NCBI RefSeq assembly: GCF_042453785.1
Contig: NC_091668.1
Coordinates: forward strand, 1,991,501-2,055,500
DNA: 64,000 nucleotides
Source: Malus domestica
Lineage: Eukaryota > Streptophyta > Magnoliopsida > Rosales > Rosaceae
Direction of reading: 5' to 3'
In this document: piece by piece, positions 56,780-64,000 of the stretch
Layout of the letters: every line of letters starts with the position of its first letter
Position numbering within the stretch: the first letter of the stretch is position 1
Notes under the pieces: generated by a model
What the model was told of the DNA's origin: nothing
Databases searched by the model: none
What the model saw: the letters and a program-made list of their open reading frames with translations, nothing else
Position numbers and translations under genes: made by a program

Positions 56780-56926
56780 GGTAGTACTATTCATACACTT
56801 ATTTTTACCTCCTATACACATTTGTTAATTTTTGTCAATTGATCTTCTTCAATTCATTCGTTCCGATGGTAAAAAATTAAGAGGTGTATGTAAAAGGTAA
56901 AAATAAATGAGTGATTATCACAACTG
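56780..56926. mobile_element. Inverted-repeat MITE related to 7815-7965
   Basis: CATACACTTATTTTTACCTC and its inverse flank a core with CTTCTTCAATTCATTCGTTC, parallel to the copy in gamma-CA intron 1 but diverged. Confidence 0.6.
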
Positions 56927-57179
56927 TTGTGTAAAATACATATATTCATACGAATTATATATGAGCGTCGGATAACGATTGTATTAAATAAAATAGTAAT
57001 ATTCTTGTGTAAACACTATGTTCTCATAAGAAAATCAGACAGACGCGACCGTAGGATAGGTACCCGGTTAAAAGAACGGCCACAAACAGATCTTCCAGCA
57101 ATGCGGGGCCCACCGCAATGGAGGCTGAAGCAAGCGTGTGGGCGCACACGTGGAAGTGGGGCCCCAGTAGTTTAACCGG

Positions 57180-58162
57180 CAAAAAATAGAAGTTGGTTAC
57201 GAAAAAGGGTGCAGAGGCGTTTTATAGAGCAGGATTCCAACCTCCTCTTCCGAAAGAGAACGGCTTTTCGGCTGAGAGAGAGAGAGACGGTCAGGTGTTG
57301 GTGGCGGCGCACGGTGGTTGAGGTGGTGGTTGTAGTGGCACGACTCGTCGCCTGCTGCTGCAACCAACTGTAAACAACCGCAATCTCCACGGCATTTCAA
57401 ATTAAATTAAATTTCAATTTTCATTTGGATAATTTTATGTTTATAAAATTCAGAAATTGAAAATATCAGCTTCTTTGGCGTTGTTCGTTTTGGCCTCGCC
57501 GATATGGTCAATAGTATATGCGTATATACCCTCTCTCTCTCCTCTCTCACTTTCTCTCTCTAAAGCTTTTGTATTTGTGCGCGACATTGGTGATTTCCTA
57601 GAAGCCTCCAGAAATCCCCACGCGCATTTGCCTCCTCCCCTACTGGTACATTCTCTCTCTCTCTCTCTCTAAACTGAATCTTTGAGCTTCTTCAAGCGAT
57701 CCGGATTTTAAGTGTTTTAGTTGGATCTCGATTTTTTGCAATTTTTTCATGCGATTTCAGGTTCGGAATGTTAAGAAATTCGATTTTTAGTGTAAATTTC
57801 GAGTATTTAATTTGATTTTTTCTGTTTTATGATGCACATTGTTCTTAATTCTTAGCATTTTCGTCGATCAAATTTCAATACTTTCATGTTAAATTAGTGA
57901 TTGTTGTGATGCAACTAGAAAATAATTCAAATTTTGCAGGAATTTTTTTGAAGAAAACGTTCCACTGACAAAAAATTAAAAATAAAAAACCGATCTTCCG
58001 GGTAAAAATTTATTTTTTATGATTGTGATGTTCTTAGAATTTGATTTTATAGATTCTTATGGAAGCTTTTCGTATAATTAGATCTGCGAAATTACGAAAA
58101 ATATCAGCTACAACATTTGAATTGTGATCATAGTTGTTGTGGAAATACTATTAGAGTGAGTG
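57180..58162 (+). promoter_or_regulatory. Promoter and leader of the Tubby-like gene
   Basis: CT-rich tracts at 57529-57570 and 57650-57672 are typical of a plant 5' leader. A leader intron is plausible between a donor near 57644 (CTACTG|GTACAT) and an acceptor near 57939 (TTTTGCAG|GAATT); this is inference from consensus. Minus frames at 57172-57400 are shadows of the repeats. Confidence 0.5.
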
Positions 58163-59757
58163 ATGCAGTTCAAAAACGTGTTTCACGAGCTACTGGAAAT
58201 GAGAGATGACAAGGGAAAGAAATCAAGAAGAGGAGGGGACGAGAGGAAGCACACGCGCCGCCGAGCTAAATCTCACATTGCCCCAGAGCATACGTTGTCA
58301 TCACCTGCACCAGTTGAGCAAAGCAAGTGGGCAAACTTGCCCCCAGAGTTGCTTCTTGACATAATCCAACGCGTCGAAGCGAGTGAGACTTCCTGGCCTG
58401 CTCGGAGAGATGTGATTGCTTGTGCTTCGGTTTGCAAGTCATGGAGGGAGATTACGAAAGAGATAGTCAAGACTCCTGAGCAATGTGGCTGGCTTACCTT
58501 CCCTGTCTCACTCAAGCAGGTATTTTTCGATAAACAACATTCTTTAGGTTATTCTTATTGAATGTGACTTTCACTTACCTACTAAAGATTTTCACTTTCC
58601 TCATTACTTGCATATATTTACTAGCCGGGACCAAGAGATCATCCGATCCAATGCTTTATTAAGAGGGAAAGAGAAACTTCAACGTATCTACTGTACCTTG
58701 GTCTTAGCCCCGGTAAATGTTTGGATGCTTCTCCCCTTCTTATTCACGAATCATGACTTGGGTGTGTTAGAAATCGGTGTTCAAATTCTTTCGCAATGGA
58801 TTTGTAAACGCGTGACTAACTCTTTCTTATAAATCTGCAGCTCTGTGTGGGGATGTGAGTAAGTTATTGCTGGCAGCAAGAAAGGTCAGAAGGGCAGCAA
58901 GTACACATTTTGTGGTGTCCTTGGCTGCAGATGAATTCTCTCGAGCAAGCAATTCTTACGTTGGAAAACTAAGGCAAGCTTAAATAAAATGTATCCTTAT
59001 CATTGACACGGTCATTCATTTTTCATTTTGTGCTGTTACACCTACGACTCATTCTTCTTTTCGTGCAATTTATTGGAAAATGCTGTGCAGGTCTAATTTT
59101 CTGGGTTCCAAGTTTACCGTTTATGACAGTCAGCCTCCACAAGGCTCAGCAATCCAAACAAATTATTGGTCACACCGAAAGATGAATTCAAAGACGGTAT
59201 CTCCAAGGATACCTGCTGGTAGCTATAGTGTTGCTACCGTATGTTATGAGCTCAATATCCTCCGAACAAGGGGACCAAGGAGAATGCAGTGCATCATGCA
59301 ATCAATCCCCGTGTCAGCAGTTCAAGAAGGGGGCGTTGCTCCTACTCCAACAGAGTTAGCAACCTGCCTTCCTCCAAAATGCTGTCCAATGCATGTTTCA
59401 AAGGGATCGAAGCAGCTTGCCAACTTGTGCTCTAGTGTCCCTACAACGGATTTGGAACAAGGCACAAAAGATCCACTCATTTTGAAAAATAAAGCTCCTA
59501 GATGGCATGAGCAGCTGCAGTGTTGGTGTCTGAATTTTAAAGGACGCGTTACCGTGGCCTCCGTGAAGAATTTCCAGCTGGTGGCCGGTGTAGAGCCATG
59601 CCATAATGTTCCTTTGGCTGAACAAGAGAGAGTAATACTGCAATTTGGGAAGATCGGTAAAGACATTTTCACAATGGATTATCGCTACCCTCTCTCTGCT
59701 TTCCAAGCCTTTGCAGTTTGCTTGAGCAGCTTTGACACAAAACCAGCATGCGAATGA
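58163..59757 (+). CDS. Tubby-like F-box protein, complete
   Basis: Plant TUBBY-like protein (TLP): an F-box that recruits SKP1 of an SCF ubiquitin ligase, joined to a phosphoinositide-binding tubby barrel. Exons 58163-58519, 58625-58712, 58841-58973 and 59091-59757 give 414 residues. The F-box is at about 56-102 ([20 protein letters not shown]...[13 protein letters not shown]). The tubby domain is at about 118-414 with [74 protein letters not shown] and the invariant end [20 protein letters not shown]. The N-terminus [20 protein letters not shown] departs from the usual MSFKSIVRELREMRD. The intron after exon 3 uses a GC donor (AAG|GCAAGC). The paralog number cannot be assigned. Confidence 0.95.
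58974..59090 (+). other. GC-AG intron in the Tubby-like gene
   Basis: The exon ends CTAAG at 58973 and the intron begins GCAAGC; the acceptor is TGCTGTGCAG at 59081-59090. Only this boundary keeps the frame and the conserved VGKLR|SNFLG sequence. GC donors make up about 1% of plant introns. Confidence 0.85.
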
Positions 59758-60207
59758 TTCTTGTCTATTCTTTCATCACACGACTATCGTGCTCGTCTTC
59801 CCTTAGAATTAACTGTAATTATACTTTTGGAACAGTGCACTTTAAGCTATGGCTTTTGGTCATTAGCAAGTGCCTTCGTTGAAGTCGCAGTAGTCTGTGT
59901 AATGGCAGTAACCTGTATAAAGCATGGTGTAAGTTGCCAATTTATTTATTTGCGCAGAAGCAGTTGTATGCAACTTCCTCCAAGTATGTAACATCACTTC
60001 TAGATATTCCATGTTTCACTTTCTGGAGGATGTACGAAAATCCCTCTTTTCTCATAAAGATCTCTTGTATTGAATCTTGTTTTTCAAATGCAATTTTGCA
60101 GAATTTTGTACATGCTTCGTATTAATTTCCTATTCTCCTTTTGTACACATACGGTTACAGTTATGCGTGCTATATATTTTTCTTACATCTCTGCTGGCAG
60201 ATCTTCA

Positions 60208-61956
60208 TCAGAGAATCCCAGTATTGGTATCTTCTCTATTCATTCCGCAACTATAGCGGCAGCCGTGACGCCGAGGCTTTTCAGGATTATCCGGGTCTGA
60301 ATCACTTGGTTCCATGAAGAGCCCTCGAAGACACCTCCGTCTCACAGTGGATTCGTGAGTAAGCTTCTCAGACGGTGTTTTTGTTATTTGAGCCTTGTGT
60401 GTTTTGAGGGGATCTGATTTACCATTTGGCTTGATTGATTCTGCTGGGTTATGAGAAAAAACCGTCTGAACACCTGGATTCCTTTCGGCCACGGAAGTAT
60501 TGAGAACGATAGCATTATTGATGCTCTGTACATTGTTGTTGATATATGCTATCATATGTCGATCTTCTTTACTTGTTTGATCGAATTTTTCCCCCTCGCT
60601 GCTTACCTCTCCATCAGTAGTAGCCTCCAGGCTGTCATCTGGATTGGTCTTATAACTGCGGTGTATGGGCATGAATTCTCCTCCTTTTTCCGGTTCTGAG
60701 CTAATGTGCATTGATGCTCCTCTGTTTTCACCAGCTACAGTTACAATGCTAACTGGTTTTTCATGCATTTGGTCCTCAATGGCCAGCTTATTAAGTTTCA
60801 AAGCATTTTCCCTGATTTCTCTATGCAGGGGAGCTTGCTTCACGGTTGATGAAACCATCTTCTGAATAGATATCCTTGGGGTGCTTGTGTCTTCTGGAGC
60901 TTTGGTCAGTTTCGAACTGGAGCTGGAGCTCACTAATGTCTCCTTTCTGTCAAAAGCTTCTTCCTTACTGTGCCGCTGCTCTGCTTGCGATGCAACTTCA
61001 AGTAGGTCTTTGGTGTGCTTTCCGAAGCCTGTTACTGCAGCATGAAGTTGAGTGGCTGTTTCTTGCATCAGTTCTTTATAGTCTGGATCGTTTGCCTTTT
61101 CTTCTTTTATCACTAGCAGTACTTTCTCCCTTTCTTTATGCTCTTTCGACTCTGTCTCTGATTCGGGATGGTGCTTTTGATCTCCGCCAATGGTATCAGG
61201 ATCTACCTTCTTGGGCGAAGCAACGGTTTCCACAGCTTCTGCGGACGCTGCATGAGTTTGAACGGTGGTTGGAGTATTATTCTGAGCTTTGAAAATAGTT
61301 TCGGATGTGCTGAGTGCTGCATATGGTTCCTTTGGTTCTGGTTGAGTGGCACGTGATGGAGATTCAGCAGAGAAGGAAGGAAGCTGAGAGTTCTCTTGAG
61401 TGTGGGGCTGCGAATGTGCTTTAGGGGATTCTTGTGATGCTGCTTGGGGTTGAGAAGCTATGGGAGATGGTGAGGATCGAAAGGATTCAACCCGAGTCTG
61501 AGCTGTTGCACTAGAAGCTTTTCGGGACTCAGTGGCAGCATGAGACGGTGAGGGTGGAGAGGATTCAACTTCAACCCGAGTTTGAGTTGTTCGACTAGAA
61601 GAATTTTGGGACTCGGTGGCAGGACGAGATGGTGAGGATGGTGAGGATGGAGAGGATTCAACTTCAACCCGAGTTTGAGTTGTTCCACTAGTAGAATTTT
61701 GGGACTCGGTGGGAGAACGAGATGGTGATGGTGGTGGAGGTTCATTCCTCGATGGAGCCTGAGCTTGGGAAGGAGAGGCTTTCACAGTGGCTTTCCCTGC
61801 AGCCCGAAATGGTGGTTGTTCAACAAGGATTGAGGTGGTGGTCTGGGCAAGGTTTTGGGTTTTAGCCACTGGACGTGGGTCTGGTTCTACTGCAGAACCA
61901 CGAGTACGCCAAGGGAGCCGAAAGCGAAATGATTGTGGATGCTTTTTGTCTGCCAT
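60208..61956 (-). CDS. Large disordered plant protein, 582 residues, function unknown
   Basis: A single uninterrupted exon, minus strand, starting MADKKHPQSFRFRLPWRTRG. Residues 40-230 are Ser/Pro/Thr/Gln-rich with three to four copies of a ~30-residue repeat (ATESQNSSSRTTQTRVEVES). The middle (about 250-330) is highly charged (ETESKEHKEREKVLLVIKEE, MQETATQLHAAVTGFGKH) and possibly helical. Near the C-terminus is the basic, cysteine-containing RRRCLRGLFMEPSDSDPDNPEKPRRHGCRYSC, which I recall as the conserved signature of an uncharacterised plant family. No transmembrane segment or enzyme motif. It is convergent with the Tubby-like gene (450 bp between stop codons) and divergent from the CBS gene. 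Real gene status is well supported by length and composition; the role is unknown. Confidence 0.85.
   Translation of the reverse strand: MADKKHPQSFRFRLPWRTRGSAVEPDPRPVAKTQNLAQTTTSILVEQPPFRAAGKATVKASPSQAQAPSRNEPPPPSPSRSPTESQNSTSGTTQTRVEVESSPSSPSSPSRPATESQNSSSRTTQTRVEVESSPPSPSHAATESRKASSATAQTRVESFRSSPSPIASQPQAASQESPKAHSQPHTQENSQLPSFSAESPSRATQPEPKEPYAALSTSETIFKAQNNTPTTVQTHAASAEAVETVASPKKVDPDTIGGDQKHHPESETESKEHKEREKVLLVIKEEKANDPDYKELMQETATQLHAAVTGFGKHTKDLLEVASQAEQRHSKEEAFDRKETLVSSSSSSKLTKAPEDTSTPRISIQKMVSSTVKQAPLHREIRENALKLNKLAIEDQMHEKPVSIVTVAGENRGASMHISSEPEKGGEFMPIHRSYKTNPDDSLEATTDGEVSSEGEKFDQTSKEDRHMIAYINNNVQSINNAIVLNTSVAERNPGVQTVFSHNPAESIKPNGKSDPLKTHKAQITKTPSEKLTHESTVRRRCLRGLFMEPSDSDPDNPEKPRRHGCRYSCGMNREDTNTGIL
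61455..61745 (-). repeat. Coding tandem repeat, ~90-bp unit, in the 582-residue gene
   Basis: Units contain (plus strand) GAGGATTCAACTTCAACCCG, AGTTTGAGTTGTT and GAATTTTGGGACTCGGT. Two are near-identical and one or two diverged. The repeat also opens histidine/leucine-rich shadow frames in the minus strand. Confidence 0.85.
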
Positions 61957-62761
61957 GTATGGTTTGGAAATGAATAGGTTGGCTTTGTTGAAGGAGATGA
62001 GGGATGCTCACCACTTATCGAAAGGTCTGGTATATATCGAAATAGTATCAGATACCTTGGAAACTTTCTGGGATTTCTGTCAAATTGGTTTATACCTTTT
62101 CTGGATACGGATGCTCAACCTCTCTTACAAACTTATGATTCACAAGAAATCGGAAATTCCCGGAGGCAGGTTTTCCTTCCCTAACAGGTATGGAATCTCT
62201 CATTTTCTTGTTTCGGAGGATCCCGGAAAGGCATGCAGAGTACGTATACTTTACTGGAATGCCGTTTTAGAGCATAATCGTTGTTCATGTGATACATAAA
62301 AAGGGTTGCTACTGTTTGAAAATTTTCACGTTGTTTTCTTTTAAATCAATCACGCCTTCTCGGAAGAGAAACTTACCTACACCCGAGATTCCCACGGTGG
62401 CTCTGGAGTTTCGATATAAACTTTCCATCTGGGCAAGTAACCTGGCAAAGAAGTAAACAGTGTAGATGCAAAGTAAATTTTCCTTCATGCAGTCATTCAA
62501 GAAAGGAATAAGGTGTAAGTACATTGTCAAGTAAGAGATGACTTACACCAGCATCTTGCTCCTTCGGCTGCTACACCGAATTACCATACATGAGGCAGCG
62601 TACACTTTCTCCGTCATAACGGGAGCTTCCAATCGAGTTCTGAGGTAGCTTTTCGTATCTGCACACCAAGGTTTGTATCAATAGTTTTCATCTATTTCTT
62701 TCGTCTAAGTTCAACCCACAATTGTCGAAGTTTTCGTGATTTTCCTTAAACAGGAACAAAA
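61957..62761. promoter_or_regulatory. Bidirectional promoter region, 805 bp
   Basis: Lies between the divergent starts of the 582-residue gene and the CBS gene. Frames at 61787-62299 and 62309-62530 are not credible genes. Leader introns for either gene could lie here (an AACAG end at 62750-62755 precedes the CBS start closely). Confidence 0.5.
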
Positions 62762-63744
62762 ATGCAAGGAATTTCGCGGGCTGTGCGGTCATGCCGGGAA
62801 ATACTCAAGTCTGCAATTTTACAGCATTCGCGTGGGGGTGAAGTTGCCGGGTTAGAAAAGATAGTTTCGCGTTTAAAATGGGTTACCTCTCCACCTGCAC
62901 AGGAAAAAGGACTAGAGAATGTGACTGTGGCAGATGTACTGGCGACAAAGGGTAATGTAGAAACCGGACCCTGGCTCTGGTGTCACACGAACGACGCAGT
63001 AATTGATGCAGTAAAAAACGTACGATCTTACCATGCATCTGTACATATAAAACTCATACTACACTCGTGTTTATATTACGTATGAGCATGAAATTGCAGA
63101 TGGCGAAAAACAATATCGGGTCGTTACTGGTGCTGAAGCCAGGAGAGCATCAGCATATTGCAGGAATCATCACAGAAAGAGGTAAGTTATTTACAGAACT
63201 AACTGCATGAAAAAAAATTATGTCTCAACAAGTTATTCGGATTCTATTGACCGCGGTGTGAACCGAGCAGACTACCTGAGGAAAGTGATTGCACAGGAAA
63301 GATCTCCCATCTACACAAGAGTTGGAGAGATTATGACTAATGAGGTCAGTTCAAGTTTACGTTCTTAGCCACCAATCGACCTTGGACGCGCCGATTTTTC
63401 TTATGAACTTTACCTCTTATACAGAACCAATTAATAACAGTAACTTCCGACATGAACGTTCTTCAAGCTATGCAACTTATGACAGGTACGCCGTGGCACG
63501 ATTTCTGTTCTTTAACTACCATAGACATTGAAGTGAACAATCATTCGGTTGTTCATAAACGTGTGGAAGCAATTACGTGACGATTTTTTTCATGTCAATA
63601 GAGAATCACATAAGGCATGCTCCAGTTATAGATGGGAAGCTAGTTGGCATGGTTTCGATCAAGGACGTAGTCCGGGCAGTGGTTGAGCAGCAAAGCGGGG
63701 AACTGAAGCGACTTACTGGGTACATCAAAGGAGAATACTATTAG
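62762..63744 (+). CDS. Mitochondrial CBS-domain protein, CBSX3-like, complete
   Basis: Single CBS-pair protein resembling Arabidopsis CBSX3, which is mitochondrial and reported to regulate thioredoxin-o. Exons 62762-63019, 63100-63181, 63271-63344, 63425-63485 and 63602-63744 (GT-AG, continuous frame) give 205 residues, against about 206 in Arabidopsis. The N-terminus MQGISRAVRSCREILKSAIL is basic and hydroxylated, as expected for a mitochondrial presequence. CBS1 (about 55-125) has VADVLATKG, WLWCHTNDAVIDAVKN and IGSLLVLKPGEHQHIAGIIT ERDYLRK. CBS2 (about 130-200) has RVGEIMTNENQLITVTSDMN, AMQLMT, HIRHAPVIDGKLVGMVSIKD and VVRAVVEQQ. The C-terminus is LTGYIKGEYY. It could be a sibling paralog rather than the strict ortholog. 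Confidence 0.94.
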
Positions 63745-63844
63745 AAGAACATATCTCAGTTTATGTTCATCAAATTGCTGTAGAGCAAATTTCAAAAATA
63801 CTTCCAACATAAAGCTTCCTAATACTTTCTTCATGTGTTAGAAG

Positions 63845-63940
63845 CGGAAATTGTAGTTCAAGTGATTAAGAACGCTCATCCCTGAAATCATGTATTCGAA
63901 TTCCCGATCTCCATATTGCTTGATTAATAAAGAATCAATT
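63845..63940 (+). mobile_element. SINE-like repeat, family 2, downstream of the CBS gene
   Basis: AAGTGATTAAGAACGCTCAT and GTATTCGAATTCCCGATCTC resemble the A/B-box pair of the IRL intron 4 repeat. Diverged. Confidence 0.4.
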
Positions 63941-64000
63941 ATAATTTTCAATGACCAGTTTTCAAGGGAAAGAAATAAACGAAAATCGCAGGATTTCAAA

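Noticed and set aside
61458-61745. Histidine/leucine-rich repeated minus frame
   Set aside because: Alternative-frame translation of the coding repeat in the 582-residue gene.

Overview
This is nuclear DNA of a flowering plant. Genes have GT-AG introns, long AT-rich intergenic stretches and many retroelements, LINEs, SINEs and small inverted-repeat transposons. The mix of a 308-residue phenylcoumaran benzylic ether reductase / isoflavone-reductase-like tandem array (close to what I recall of the pear allergen Pyr c 5) with a repeat carrying the ORF that begins MSGPSDRRFDLNLVEE (which I associate with apple repeats) suggests Rosaceae, tribe Maleae (apple or pear). That placement is inference from memory. 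I saw no organellar or bacterial genes.

Layout. 0-12.6 kb is a conventional gene region: a pfkB-type sugar kinase cut by the left edge (minus), a 1.29-kb solo LTR, a complete mitochondrial gamma carbonic anhydrase (minus), RER1 (plus) and a small two-exon gene of unknown function. 13-19.6 kb is a repeat block: RTE-type LINE pieces, two of them near-identical 0.69-kb direct copies, around a repeat-rich non-autonomous LTR-type element with a 226-codon ORF. 20-38.5 kb is an array of three isoflavone-reductase-like (IRL/PCBER) genes, all minus. Copy A is a pseudogene lacking exon 1 and followed by an L1-type LINE. Copies B and C are intact and differ by only two residues. B and C lie in a duplicated unit now separated by remnants of two LTR element families.

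38.5-52.5 kb holds tandem repeats, a hAT-type non-autonomous transposon with a perfect 8-bp target duplication, a 136-residue plant-specific gene, a PME11-like pectinesterase, a solo LTR and a 2.06-kb LTR element carrying pieces of two host genes. 52.5-57 kb is gene-poor. The right end is conventional: a Tubby-like F-box protein (with one GC-AG intron), a 582-residue disordered plant protein (minus, convergent with it) and a CBSX3-type mitochondrial CBS protein (plus, divergent from the 582-residue gene).

The most notable system is a small non-autonomous LTR family (LTR about 360 bp, TGTTTGTACC...CATYAACA) with three members here. One carries a CC-type glutaredoxin fragment joined to a BES1/BZR1-homolog (BEH4-like) fragment. 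Another carries fragments like AP-3 delta and the HSP90 N-terminus. The third is a solo LTR with a perfect TSD. This looks like a gene-fragment-capturing retroelement family. All exon coordinates below were read by hand from splice consensus, frame and protein similarity recalled from memory, with no alignment run.
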